A DNA stretch of 64,000 nucleotides, taken from positions 21,747-85,746 of the forward strand of contig JAQTTV010000013.1 in the NCBI GenBank assembly GCA_028710565.1, read 5' to 3'. This document shows positions 16,963 to 25,300 of this stretch, piece by piece. The position numbers were made by a program, and so were the translations under genes. How positions within the stretch are numbered: position 1 is the first letter of the stretch; each line of letters begins with the position of its first letter. A model generated the notes under the pieces. That model saw only the letters and a list, made by a program, of their open reading frames with translations. It did no database searches and was not told the DNA's origin. This DNA is from Gallionella sp. GTDB taxonomy: Bacteria > Pseudomonadota > Gammaproteobacteria > Burkholderiales > Gallionellaceae.

Positions 16963-17460
16963 TTAAATATCCCCGCTGCTTGCCGCCAACATCATGTCTT
17001 TTAACGCTGCCATCACGCGCTCGGCATTTTTGCGCGTATCACCCCTTAACCCTTGTATCGTGGCATCGTCCATCATCATGGCAATCACCCAGCGTTTACC
17101 TGCGTCGTCCTCCACAATGGCGATGCGACAAGGCATAAAGGCGATGGTATTCAGGTCAGCAGCGAGCATTTGTTGCGCAGTCAGTCCGTCACAAAAGTTG
17201 AAGATTTCCATGCGTTTTGCAGGTTTTCCCGTCAATGACTCGATTTCTTTGTAAAGCTGATTCACGCCCACAAACTTAAGATTGTGCTGATTAGCGCGCA
17301 GTTTTAAGGATTCGACCGCATCGTTAAAACTCACACTGTCCGCCACTTGAATGCGCAACTGTTGCACTTGGACTTTGCTGATTTCCAAGGCGGGCGGCGC
17401 GGCAAGCGTGGTTTGAGTAGAACCGAATAACAGGGCGAGAGCAAAAATAACATGGCGCAT
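16963..17460 (-). CDS. DUF302 domain protein, exported
   Basis: 165 aa with a signal peptide (residues 1-20, FALALLFGSTQTTLA). The mature part has the DUF302 pattern: KRMEIFNFCDG near 82-92, then NTIAFMPCRIAIVEDDAGKRWVIAMMMD. The two Cys residues in FNFCDG and FMPCRI are characteristic. DUF302 proteins are often encoded near sulfur-oxidation and c-type cytochrome genes; the biochemical role is not known. It lies 26 bases after the 186-aa exported protein gene and downstream of soxB on the same strand. Confidence 0.85.
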   Translation of the reverse strand: MRHVIFALALLFGSTQTTLAAPPALEISKVQVQQLRIQVADSVSFNDAVESLKLRANQHNLKFVGVNQLYKEIESLTGKPAKRMEIFNFCDGLTAQQMLAADLNTIAFMPCRIAIVEDDAGKRWVIAMMMDDATIQGLRGDTRKNAERVMAALKDMMLAASSGDI

Positions 17461-17486
17461 GGTGGTTTCCTTACAATTGAGTTTGT

Positions 17487-18047
17487 TTAACGGACAAATG
17501 CTTCTAACTTGAGTAAGTGGCGTTCATTGGGGGCGAGTTTATGCTTTACCTCGCTAGATTTCCCGTTGAAAGTCTCCCGTTCAATGACCATCCCCGTCAG
17601 GTAATTGGTGCTGATCGTCCGCTTTATTTCATCTTCAGGCGCATAAGAATTTTCTTCCTGCCCAATAAGAAAAAATCCAGCTGATTGAGTGACATATTTA
17701 AACTGGTAAACCTCGTTGAAAGTTAGGGCGAGGGAGTTGTGAAATACCGTAATAAAAATAGATTTTCGCTTTATTTCTATATCTGCTGTGCCATATTCAA
17801 TCTCTGATGATCTGGCAAATGACTCATAAGACCCATCTGACTTACCTTTTAGCACAACAACTGCATCATTCAACCCATCCTTGTTAAGTAACACAAAGTC
17901 GTCGATACCATCATTATTTAGGTCACCTTGGACAATTCGACCTGAATTGGGATACATCGCTTTAATGCGCTCCACTACATTGATCGGTGGCAAGGCAAAC
18001 GCGGATTGTACGAAGCCGAATAACAGAGCGATAATCAGGTAGCGCAT
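17487..18047 (-). CDS. Exported protein with a calcium-loop-like repeat
   Basis: 186 aa from the ATG at 18047, which gives a clear signal peptide (IIALLFGFVQSAFA). The longer frame from 18131 would cover repeat DNA. Residues near 38-48 read GDLNNDGIDDFVLLN, a DxNxDGxxD calcium-binding loop as in FG-GAP and dockerin-like repeats, but only one is evident. No family assigned. It sits between soxB and the DUF302 gene, so a periplasmic role alongside Sox is possible but not shown. Confidence 0.7.
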   Translation of the reverse strand: MRYLIIALLFGFVQSAFALPPINVVERIKAMYPNSGRIVQGDLNNDGIDDFVLLNKDGLNDAVVVLKGKSDGSYESFARSSEIEYGTADIEIKRKSIFITVFHNSLALTFNEVYQFKYVTQSAGFFLIGQEENSYAPEDEIKRTISTNYLTGMVIERETFNGKSSEVKHKLAPNERHLLKLEAFVR

Positions 18048-18060
18048 GATGATTTCTTTT

Positions 18061-18147
18061 GTAGGGGCGCACCTGTGTGTGCGCCCATTTTTCACGAGAT
18101 GAACATATTGGGGCGAAAGAAGGGCTGACACGTAGGTCTGCCCCTAC
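18061..18147. repeat. Intergenic inverted repeat after soxB
   Basis: GTAGGGGC at 18061-18068 pairs with GCCCCTAC at 18140-18147, the latter overlapping the last codon of soxB. GGGCGCAC/GTGCGCCC also pair inside (18064-18085). Resembles common intergenic palindromes. Confidence 0.55.
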
Positions 18148-19868
18148 GATATCCCTAAATTGCCATCCGTCCCTTTGATTTTCGGCACGTTCGGCTGGAT
18201 CACTTTAATGACTTTTTCATGCCGTAAATATCTTGCCACCAAATCCCAAATTGCTTCGCCGCCGCTGTCGCGTGCCGCTTCGGACACGCCTGCCCAGCCT
18301 GCGACTTTGTAGCGTTTATCCGCCTCTAAAGGTTTACCGTTGAGTTGCAGCTCTTGGATGCGGTTGCCCATTTTGGCGGCAGGATCGCAGGTGTATTGCA
18401 CGCCGCCAACACGCACCATGTCGCCGCCTTGTTGGTAATACGGGTCGGGGTTGAACAGGTTGTCGCCCACGTCTTCCAGTACGTTTTTGATTTGCGCGCC
18501 TGTCATTTCGGTGAGCGTGGTCGCGGAATAAGTAATAGCCGTCTGTGCCATCAAATCTTCCATGGTAATCATACTGTTAGGCAATAGCGATGTCCCCCAA
18601 CGAAAGCCTGGGGAGAAGGCAATCGGTGCGTCTTTTTCGCGCATCAACGCGTCCAAAATCACTTGGTCAAAGCTGCCGTTGAAGTTGCCACGGCGATACA
18701 GCAAGCCATCGGTCAGCGCAAGCGGTTCGGCGAGTTTTGCGGCAAACGGGCTGCGCACGCGTTGAATCAATGCCGCCATGTCAGCATCGGCGGGTAGCAA
18801 ATTGGCAAAAATCGGCAGCAATTTATAATGGAAATTCGCCACTTTGCCGTTTTTAACTTCAAAGTCCAACACGCCTAAAAACTTGCCGTTAGAACCTGCA
18901 TTCGTCACCAAAGTGGTGCCGCCCGCATTTTTCACGGGAATCGGCGTAGGGATGCCGTCGTGGGTATGTCCGCCCAAAATCGCGTCTAGCCCGCGCACGC
19001 GGGAGGCGAGTTTCAAATCTACATCCATGCCGTTGTGCGACAACAGCACCACCACTTGCGCGCCTTTTTGACGGGCTTCATCTATGGTGGTTTGCAAGGA
19101 TTCTTCTTGAATACCGAACGACCAATCGGGCACAAAATAGCGTGGATTGGCGATGGTGGTGTAGGGAAAAGCCTGCCCGATAATGGCGACAGGGATGTGA
19201 TTGATTTCGCGGATGACGTAAGGTTTAAACACGGGATCGCCAAAATCGGTCGTTTTGACGTTTTGCGCCACGATGTCGATATGTCCTTTCAGCGTCCCCG
19301 CCTCCGCATCTTTGATACGTTCCGCGCCGTAAGTCGCTTCAAAATGCAGGGTCATCACATCCACGCCCAATTGCACACACGCATCCATCATGTCTTGCCC
19401 ACGCGTCCACAGCGCGGTCGCCGACCCTTGCCAAGTATCGCCGCCATCCAATAGCAGCGATTGCGGGCGGGCGGCGCGCAGTTGTTTCACCAAAGTGGCG
19501 AGATGCGCGAAACCCCCGACTTTGCCGTAAATTTTCGCCGCTTCGGTGTAATTGAGCGAAGTAAAAGCGTGGGCTTCGGGAGTATTGGGGCGAATGCCGA
19601 ATTGTTTCAGAAACGCATGATTGACCAGATGCGGCGGCTGATTGCGCATCGCGCCAAACCCCAGATTGATATGCGGTTCACGGTAGTACAGCGGATTGAG
19701 TTGCGCGTGTACATCGGTGATATGCAGCAGACTGACGTTGCCACGATTCGGCACGTCATACAATTTCGCGGCGTGTGCGGCGGCAAGGCTTTCGCGGCTG
19801 CTCAAAGTCAATCCCCCCGCAGCGGTGATGGCTAACACCTGTAAAAATTCACGACGATTGATACTCAT
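18144..19868 (-). CDS. soxB: Thiosulfohydrolase SoxB
   Basis: 574 aa. The N-terminus NRREFLQVLAITAAGG is a twin-arginine signal, as in known SoxB. The metal-site motifs of the 5'-nucleotidase superfamily are present: LLHITDVHAQ (Asp52, His54), LLLDGGDTWQGS, LLSHNGMDVD and LGGHTHDG. SoxB is a periplasmic dimanganese enzyme that hydrolyses the sulfate group from the SoxY-bound cysteine S-thiosulfonate. The neighbouring soxX, soxA, soxZ and soxY genes on the same strand supply its partners. The start has a ribosome site (CCTAGGAGT region) 9 bases ahead. Confidence 0.97.
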   Translation of the reverse strand: MSINRREFLQVLAITAAGGLTLSSRESLAAAHAAKLYDVPNRGNVSLLHITDVHAQLNPLYYREPHINLGFGAMRNQPPHLVNHAFLKQFGIRPNTPEAHAFTSLNYTEAAKIYGKVGGFAHLATLVKQLRAARPQSLLLDGGDTWQGSATALWTRGQDMMDACVQLGVDVMTLHFEATYGAERIKDAEAGTLKGHIDIVAQNVKTTDFGDPVFKPYVIREINHIPVAIIGQAFPYTTIANPRYFVPDWSFGIQEESLQTTIDEARQKGAQVVVLLSHNGMDVDLKLASRVRGLDAILGGHTHDGIPTPIPVKNAGGTTLVTNAGSNGKFLGVLDFEVKNGKVANFHYKLLPIFANLLPADADMAALIQRVRSPFAAKLAEPLALTDGLLYRRGNFNGSFDQVILDALMREKDAPIAFSPGFRWGTSLLPNSMITMEDLMAQTAITYSATTLTEMTGAQIKNVLEDVGDNLFNPDPYYQQGGDMVRVGGVQYTCDPAAKMGNRIQELQLNGKPLEADKRYKVAGWAGVSEAARDSGGEAIWDLVARYLRHEKVIKVIQPNVPKIKGTDGNLGIS

Positions 19869-19916
19869 GGAAAAACTCCTAGGAGGTATTTAAATGGCAC
19901 ACTACCACCATGCGTA

Positions 19917-19946
19917 GGTTGGGTTGAGCGCAAGCTGCGCCCAACC
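19917..19946. repeat. Inverted repeat upstream of soxB
   Basis: GGTTGGG (19917-19923) and CCCAACC (19940-19946) flank GAGCGCAAGCTGCG. A related repeat lies at 20383-20466, so the 129-aa gene between them is bracketed by the pair. Confidence 0.6.
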
Positions 19947-19963
19947 AATCAGCGCAAATTCGA

Positions 19964-20353
19964 TTACAAGCAAACAGTGGGTAGCCTACCATCGGGTAAT
20001 TTTCGAGTAATGAAATGGGTGACTTGATCTTGAGTATTAACGACCAACGTTACTTGCAGTTTTTGAGTGCATGGAAAACCAGGCAATTCCTGATAACAAA
20101 TAAGGGGTTCGCAGTAAAAATCTTTACTTCTAAAAATGGCAATCGCTACATTGCGTGATTTACCTGTCAGTTGCCATGATTGAACAATCGCTTCAAATTC
20201 AGCCGCACTTTGATAGCGTACTCCCGTATTGAACATGGCTGCACCAAGTAATAGACCCGCAGAAACTAGGGCTTGAAAGTTAATTGCGATTATGGCAATC
20301 ACTATCACAATCATCACACCTTGCCGACGTGAGCCTAGCTTGAACAGTTTCAT
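19964..20353 (-). CDS. Small membrane-anchored protein between soxX and soxB
   Basis: 129 aa, one hydrophobic segment at about residues 13-42 (MIVIVIAIIAINFQALVSAGLLLGAAM is split by polar ends), then a soluble domain with Cys residues in FYCEPLICYQELPGFPC and a terminal Cys in LPTVCL. The Cys pattern suggests a periplasmic domain with disulfides. No family recognised. It is flanked on both sides by related intergenic repeats, which suggests it was added to the sox cluster later; that is inference. Confidence 0.6.
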   Translation of the reverse strand: MKLFKLGSRRQGVMIVIVIAIIAINFQALVSAGLLLGAAMFNTGVRYQSAAEFEAIVQSWQLTGKSRNVAIAIFRSKDFYCEPLICYQELPGFPCTQKLQVTLVVNTQDQVTHFITRKLPDGRLPTVCL

Positions 20354-20382
20354 GTTGGTTATGCTCCTACTCTAAAAACAGC

Positions 20383-20466
20383 GCGTAGCTTGGGTTGAGT
20401 GCAAGCTGCGCCCAATAAATTCACGCGGTAAACGTTGGGCTTCACTGCGTTCAACCCAACCTACGG
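20383..20466. repeat. Compound inverted repeat upstream of the 129-aa gene
   Basis: GTAGCTTGGGTTGAG near the left end pairs with CAACCCAACCTACG at the right end, enclosing GTGCAAGCTGCGCCCAA. Same family as the repeat at 19917. A short CTCGCCCGC/GTGGGAGAG hairpin follows at about 20505-20525. Confidence 0.55.
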
Positions 20467-20534
20467 ACTCCTTGTTGGAACGCGGTACCGATGGCGCAAT
20501 TCCCTCGCCCGCTTGTGGGAGAGGGGAGTCAAAA

Positions 20535-21146
20535 TTATTCCTTATTCACCAACGACTCTGGATCAAGCAGCAACGCGACTAGGTCTTTGATTTGACTTTC
20601 GGTCAATGCGCCGACGTGTCCGAAGCGGGGCATGTTGGTGCATAAATTAAAGGCTTTGGCGTTGTAGATGCGACCATAGACATACTTTTGCATTTCTGGG
20701 GTGTTGCCGCGATTCCTGCCGAAATGCAGCAAACTAGGACCTATCGTGCCGTAGGCGATTTCTTTGGGGGAGAGTTGGTGGCAGTTATAGCAATTGCCGC
20801 CGACCACGTCGCCTTCTTTATCCGTCCACGTCAAGCCGCGCCCGCTTTGGGCTAATTTTTCGCCTGCTTTCCAGTCGCCCATCAATTTTCCATCGGCGGG
20901 ATATTTGACCGCAGCGAGTTGTTCTTTTTCCAGCTTATCTTGCAAGGCGTGGGGCGGGCGGTCGCGGTATTGGGTACACAGGGCTTGGATTTTGTCTTGT
21001 TTGACGCGATCCACTTTGGCGATGCCTTTGTCGCGGAAGTCACGTTGAATGACGGTCAACGCCTTGGTATCAAGGGCGGTATCTTTGTTGGCGGCGTAAG
21101 CGGTTGGTGCGCACATTGCGATGACGAGCAGTACAATTTTTTTCAT
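20535..21146 (-). CDS. soxX: SoxX monoheme cytochrome c
   Basis: 203 aa, longer than short SoxX proteins (about 120 aa) because of an N-terminal extension. Signal peptide at 1-19 (KKIVLLVIAMCAPTAYA). Heme motif CYNCH with Cys119, Cys122 and His123, and a likely distal Met172 in CTNMPRFG. The segment QLSPKEIAYGTIGPSLLHFGRNRG is characteristic of SoxX. With SoxA it forms the periplasmic cytochrome that joins thiosulfate to SoxY and passes electrons on. It lies 12 bases after soxA in the same operon. Confidence 0.95.
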   Translation of the reverse strand: MKKIVLLVIAMCAPTAYAANKDTALDTKALTVIQRDFRDKGIAKVDRVKQDKIQALCTQYRDRPPHALQDKLEKEQLAAVKYPADGKLMGDWKAGEKLAQSGRGLTWTDKEGDVVGGNCYNCHQLSPKEIAYGTIGPSLLHFGRNRGNTPEMQKYVYGRIYNAKAFNLCTNMPRFGHVGALTESQIKDLVALLLDPESLVNKE

Positions 21147-21158
21147 GTTTTTTCTCCC

Positions 21159-21959
21159 TTATCGTTTGATGGCAGGGCCGTCATACACGGCATCATTGGC
21201 ATTGGCTGCCAAGAACATGGTCAATGCCACGGTCAATTCCGAGCCAAACACGGGTTCGGGGAAGCGTTGTTGACGGAAGCAATCGTTGATGCGCCATTGG
21301 AACGAGCGGAACAAGCCTTGTGAGACGCGATACGCGGGCCAAGTGGTGTAAGCGCGTTGCGCGCCGATATTGGTGGTGAGATTGGGCAAATCTTGCAAGC
21401 GAATGCGGCGACCATTTTCGCTATGGCAAGTGGCGCAAGAAAAGTCATAAGGACCTGCGCGGTAGAAGAAAATCCGCTTGCCGATTTCGTAGGCGGCTTT
21501 TTCTTTGGGATGTTTGAGCGCAACCGCCATTTTCATGCCCTTGGATTGCCCCACGACATAGGCGACCAAGCCTTCAATGTTGGATTTTTCGCTGGTGGTG
21601 CTAAACGGTTTGCGGGTGATGTCGGCTTCGGGGATACCTTGCAAGGTGGTCATGCAGGTCAATAAGCGCGATTCCAAATCTTGCACGCGTTTGGTGTCGG
21701 CGAAATAACGCGGCAATTCGGCATACGCGCCTTTCACCATGCCCGCCCCTTTGCCCAGATCGCATTTTTCCAAGGAGGCGTTTTTCGTCCCCGCAGCGGT
21801 TTTCCACAGCTCTTCGCCACGCATTTCGTCTAATTCGGCAGGATTGCCATCGCTGACCATTTCGCGGTATTTCGCGATTTCGTCAGCACTTTTGTCGTCA
21901 CTGGCAAAGCCCAAACAGGGGATCGCCAGTGCTAAGGTGAGGATAATTCGAGTGTACAT
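21159..21959 (-). CDS. soxA: SoxA c-type cytochrome, single-heme form
   Basis: 266 aa with a signal peptide (residues 1-19, ending CLGFAS). The catalytic-domain heme motif is CATCH (Cys175, Cys178, His179), and the active-site Cys227 is in RINDCFRQQRFPEP. The N-terminal domain lacks a CxxCH; in its place Cys66 (LEKCDLG) and Cys102 (LLTCMTT) remain, matching the single-heme SoxA class where a disulfide replaces the first heme. SoxAX attaches thiosulfate to the SoxYZ carrier. A mobile repeat separates this gene from soxZ. Confidence 0.95.
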   Translation of the reverse strand: MYTRIILTLALAIPCLGFASDDKSADEIAKYREMVSDGNPAELDEMRGEELWKTAAGTKNASLEKCDLGKGAGMVKGAYAELPRYFADTKRVQDLESRLLTCMTTLQGIPEADITRKPFSTTSEKSNIEGLVAYVVGQSKGMKMAVALKHPKEKAAYEIGKRIFFYRAGPYDFSCATCHSENGRRIRLQDLPNLTTNIGAQRAYTTWPAYRVSQGLFRSFQWRINDCFRQQRFPEPVFGSELTVALTMFLAANANDAVYDGPAIKR

Positions 21960-22045
21960 TGCAATACTCTCCAGAAGAAGGGGTTCAAAAATGAGTTGTG
22001 AGCTAATAGTTACTAGTTAGCAAGCACACAATCTCAGTTTATCTA

Positions 22046-22178
22046 AGGAAGCACTGATTAAATCCGTTCGCCCTGAGCTTGTCGAAGTGTGAACGGATTT
22101 AATTCATTGATTTTATTAAATCTTCCGCTCATGGTTCGACAGGCTCACCACGAACGGAAGATTTAATCAGTATTTCCC
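22046..22178 (-). mobile_element. Complete copy C of the 133-bp repeat, between soxZ and soxA
   Basis: TA at 22044-22045 and 22179-22180. Termini AGGAAGCACTGATTAAATC and, read inward from the right, GGGAAATACTGATTAAATC. Opposite orientation to copy B, same 133-bp length. Its position between soxZ and soxA may affect transcription between the two parts of the sox operon. Confidence 0.85.
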
Positions 22179-22232
22179 TAACTTAATTTATGCTAAAAAA
22201 CCATCAACCAGCCATCGACCAACAGCTATCCA

Positions 22233-22553
22233 CTAAACTTTTTCAGTAATTTCGACTTCGTCGCTGCGGGTATCACCTTTGTTATCCAACCACGTGACTG
22301 ACACTTTTTCACCTTTTACGCCGCCTTTGAAGCGGAAAGCCAAATAGGGATCTTTAGACACCGCCGTACCAAATTGCGCATCCAACACCACTTTATCTTG
22401 ATGTTTAGCGAGGACTTCCGTGATAAACCAAGCGGGTACCAGCGCGCCATCGGCATCTTTGCGCAAACCTGTTTCCATCGCGTGTCCCATCAGGACTTTG
22501 ACTTCTGTGATGCCATCCTTAACGGCGGCACGAATTTTCATTGGGCTACCCAT
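22233..22553 (-). CDS. soxZ: SoxZ sulfur-carrier partner
   Basis: 106 aa, usual SoxZ length, no signal peptide. The N-terminal GSPMKIRAAVKDGITEVKVLMGHAMETG is typical of SoxZ, as is the immunoglobulin-like C-terminal strand pattern (VSVTWLDNKGDTRSDEVEI). SoxZ binds SoxY and is carried to the periplasm with it. The gene lies 24 bases after soxY. Confidence 0.96.
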   Translation of the reverse strand: MGSPMKIRAAVKDGITEVKVLMGHAMETGLRKDADGALVPAWFITEVLAKHQDKVVLDAQFGTAVSKDPYLAFRFKGGVKGEKVSVTWLDNKGDTRSDEVEITEKV

Positions 22554-22577
22554 GCTTATTTCTCCTTGTTCCGTTGA

Positions 22578-23045
22578 TTAGCCGCCGCAGCCGCCTTGCG
22601 TCACTTTGACTTCTTTCGCGGCACGATACAATTTTCCATCGGCTTTCACCAGCACAATCACCGTGGCGGTTTGTCCCATTTTAACGCGCGTGGTCACAAA
22701 GGTTTCTGTGCCAGCGGGCAGATTAAAGTTCGCCGCCAGCACATTAGGATTCTTATCCACAAACACCATAATTTGCGTGGCATTGGGCAAGGTGCTGCTC
22801 ACACTGATCGGCACCACTGCGCCATTTTCAGCAATTTCAGGCACATTGAGCTGAATATCCCCACTATTTTCGGGCAACACTGCACCAATCAAATCCAAGG
22901 CTTCATTCATGCTTTTGGCAGAAAATAAAGTCTTATTCCATTCGGCGTGCGCGAAAGAGGGCATCAGTCCCAGCGAGGCGAACACGCCCCACAGTCCTAA
23001 TGCCCCTCCTGTTTTCAATACCTGACGGCGTTCCAAATTAACCAT
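22578..23045 (-). CDS. soxY: SoxY sulfur-carrier protein
   Basis: 155 aa. The N-terminus LERRQVLKTGGALGLWGVFASLG is a twin-arginine signal. The C-terminus ends in the swinging-arm motif GGCGG (151-155), whose Cys carries the sulfur intermediates of thiosulfate oxidation. It exports bound to SoxZ. First sox gene of the block in transcription order after the usp gene, 27 bases downstream of it. Confidence 0.97.
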   Translation of the reverse strand: MVNLERRQVLKTGGALGLWGVFASLGLMPSFAHAEWNKTLFSAKSMNEALDLIGAVLPENSGDIQLNVPEIAENGAVVPISVSSTLPNATQIMVFVDKNPNVLAANFNLPAGTETFVTTRVKMGQTATVIVLVKADGKLYRAAKEVKVTQGGCGG

Positions 23046-23072
23046 TGCTCCTCCGTATGTTGATGATGTTAA

Positions 23073-23894
23073 TCAATTTGTTACAACCAGCGTAGACACT
23101 TCCATCTTGCCCGCAATTTCTTGCATAATGCTGCGATGGCCAAATGGAATTAGGTGATAACGTTGACGACCAATGACGACCAAATCCGCTCCACTTTCTT
23201 TGACCGCTGCGACAGTTTGTTCAACCGCATGACCGACACGAACGCTGCCACGAGCTTTATTCGATGCGCTTGATGCCAAAGATACATTTAAGGTGTTAAA
23301 GCTTTGTATTTTTGACAGCGAGGCTTGATCTGGCGCAACACTCAAAAGTGTCAATGGAAGATCACAGATACCTGCAATTAAGCCCGCTGTTTTGGCAATA
23401 TGGGGAGCGGCAGGCGTATCGCCTACGGCTGCCAGTACATGGTTAGACCAAAACTCTGCTTTGCGTGGTACCAGCAATACACTACAAGTCGTGTCGCGTA
23501 TCACGCGACTGACCATTTCACCCACCATCATGCGCGCAAAAAAGCTTGGCTTGCCGCGACGGCGTATCACGATCAAATCCGCGTTAAATTCCCGTGCATC
23601 ATCCACAATTTCAGTATGAATTTCAGACCCCCGTCTGACTTTTACGTCTAATGACACCCCCGCTATCACGGCGGCTTGACGTAAATTATCAATCTTCACC
23701 GCCACGTCTTGTTCCGCACGCAAGGCGTGTTCAGGCATTTCGGCTTCGTATTCAGGGTTGCTGAGTAAGGGAAACACCACGCGTAGCGGCACGCCACAGC
23801 GTTGTGCCATGGCAAAAGCCAGTCGTTCGGCTCCTGTGTCAAATTCGGTGTGTTCGGTTGCCAATAAAATTCGGCTAAATGGGTAGTCGCTCAT
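23073..23894 (-). CDS. Tandem universal stress protein
   Basis: 273 aa with two UspA domains (about 5-143 and 150-273). The first ends with the nucleotide-loop-like segment IVIRRRGKPSFFARMMVGEMVSRVIRDTTCSVLLVPR, and the second with LVVIGRQRYHLIPFGHRSIMQEIAGKMEVSTLVV; both lack a perfect G-2x-G-9x-G(S/T) loop. It stands between the soe/tauE genes and soxYZ in the same direction with short gaps, so it is probably coregulated with sulfur oxidation. Role is not known. Confidence 0.85.
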   Translation of the reverse strand: MSDYPFSRILLATEHTEFDTGAERLAFAMAQRCGVPLRVVFPLLSNPEYEAEMPEHALRAEQDVAVKIDNLRQAAVIAGVSLDVKVRRGSEIHTEIVDDAREFNADLIVIRRRGKPSFFARMMVGEMVSRVIRDTTCSVLLVPRKAEFWSNHVLAAVGDTPAAPHIAKTAGLIAGICDLPLTLLSVAPDQASLSKIQSFNTLNVSLASSASNKARGSVRVGHAVEQTVAAVKESGADLVVIGRQRYHLIPFGHRSIMQEIAGKMEVSTLVVTN

Positions 23895-23906
23895 TATCTC
23901 TGTCCT

Positions 23907-24323
23907 TTAATGTCCGACCGTGAGGATGCCAGATGCCGCCAATAATTGCACGAACAATGCCACTACGCACAAGCCGACGAACACCCAATCTTTGCGCTTG
24001 GCATAGATAGGCATGACCGCAAGCAGGCACAACAGCGAGCAGCCAGACAACCATGCAATGCCCAGCAAACTGGCGAAATCGCCTTGTCCTAGGAGACTTA
24101 ACCAATGCCAACCTGTGGGTGCGCCTGTTTTTTGCAAATAGTCATGCGTGGAAAGACTCCAGACGGTGGGCATTTGCTCCAGCGGAATACGAGCGGGCAA
24201 GCCACTCAACACATAGCCCAAAAAGGTGACGATCAGTACCGCTAAGCCAGAACGCGAACCCCAACTGAGCCACGTGGCATAACGTTGCTGTTCGGTGGAA
24301 ATAAAACTTGTTTTGTCATTCAT
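23907..24323 (-). CDS. Membrane protein next to TauE, possibly DUF1634-like
   Basis: 138 aa with three likely membrane helices: about 24-44 (GLAVLIVTFLGYVLSG), 84-106 (FASLLGIAWLSGCSLLCLLAV) and 113-134 (WVFVGLCVVALFVQLLAASGI). The arrangement and its position next to a TauE/SafE gene recall the DUF1634 family, which commonly accompanies such exporters, but the match is by pattern only. Its start overlaps the tauE stop by 4 bases. Confidence 0.65.
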   Translation of the reverse strand: MNDKTSFISTEQQRYATWLSWGSRSGLAVLIVTFLGYVLSGLPARIPLEQMPTVWSLSTHDYLQKTGAPTGWHWLSLLGQGDFASLLGIAWLSGCSLLCLLAVMPIYAKRKDWVFVGLCVVALFVQLLAASGILTVGH

Positions 24324-25300
24324 ACCCAGATCCCCAATCCTTTCAATAAGGCGCGCAGCCCTGCAAACAACAGCAAGGAGATGACCATCTTGCGCACCAC
24401 CGAGGCTTTGAGTACATGCAGCAATTTTGCCCCGATGGTCGCCCCTAGCATCATGCCAATCACAGACGGCACGGCAATAATCGCCAATACCGCGCCTTTA
24501 TTCAGGTAAATCCACGCGGCCGAAGAATCGACCAAGGTTAGGATAAAACTGGAGGTTCCCGCAGACACCTTCAGCGGCGCGCCCATCAGCAAATTCAACA
24601 CAGGCACATTCGCCCAACCCGCGCCCATGCCAAATAGCCCTGCCAAGAATCCGATGCCCACAAACAACAGCAGCCCTAATGGCGTGCGATGCACATGCCA
24701 ATTGATTTTTTCATTGCGCGCCGCATCGTGATAAATACCATTCATTGCCAAGGCACTGGAAAGCTTATCGGGTGTACCCACTTCAGGAAATTCAGATTTT
24801 TTCGCCAATGCCATCAAGGTCACAATGCCGAGTATGGTCAAACCGAGCGCAATTTGCACAATCGCGGCAGGAATTGCCAAGCCTATCATCGCCCCTGCAA
24901 TGGAGCTGGCGGATGCCAATACCGCCATGGGCAATGCCAGTCGCAAATCCGCCAAGCCGCCGCGCAACAAGGAAGGGCCTGCGGCTAATGCGCTCGCCAA
25001 AGCCACCAGCAACCCTGCACCGCGCACGAAATCCAGATGAAACGGGAAAAATCCGCCCACAATTGGCACAAACAACACCCCGCCGCCCACACCCGACGGC
25101 ACGGCAACAATCCCTAAAAAGAAACAGGTGACAAACAAGGCGATCACCCATCCCCACCACGGCATGGTGCTTGCCGTAGGCAGATTTTCAGCCGCAAATG
25201 CGCCCACGGTAAACAAAGACAGCGTCAGCAACAGCAGCATGACGTTGGCTTTTAGCAAGGCTCCCGTGTGTTGCAGTTTAGAGAATACGTGCGCCAACAT
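24320..25300 (-). CDS. TauE/SafE-family sulfite/organosulfonate exporter
   Basis: 326 aa with eight or more membrane helices and the paired family repeats GVGGGVLFVPIVGGFFPFHLDFVRGAGLLVALASALAAGPSLLRGG (in the first half) and GMGAGWANVPVLNLLMGAPLKVSAGTSSF (in the second half), each described here as separate short motifs. An N-terminal extension with one hydrophobic helix precedes them. Located directly after soeC, it probably exports or imports sulfite, the substrate of the Soe enzyme. Start overlaps soeC stop by one base. Confidence 0.88.
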   Translation of the reverse strand: MLAHVFSKLQHTGALLKANVMLLLLTLSLFTVGAFAAENLPTASTMPWWGWVIALFVTCFFLGIVAVPSGVGGGVLFVPIVGGFFPFHLDFVRGAGLLVALASALAAGPSLLRGGLADLRLALPMAVLASASSIAGAMIGLAIPAAIVQIALGLTILGIVTLMALAKKSEFPEVGTPDKLSSALAMNGIYHDAARNEKINWHVHRTPLGLLLFVGIGFLAGLFGMGAGWANVPVLNLLMGAPLKVSAGTSSFILTLVDSSAAWIYLNKGAVLAIIAVPSVIGMMLGATIGAKLLHVLKASVVRKMVISLLLFAGLRALLKGLGIWV

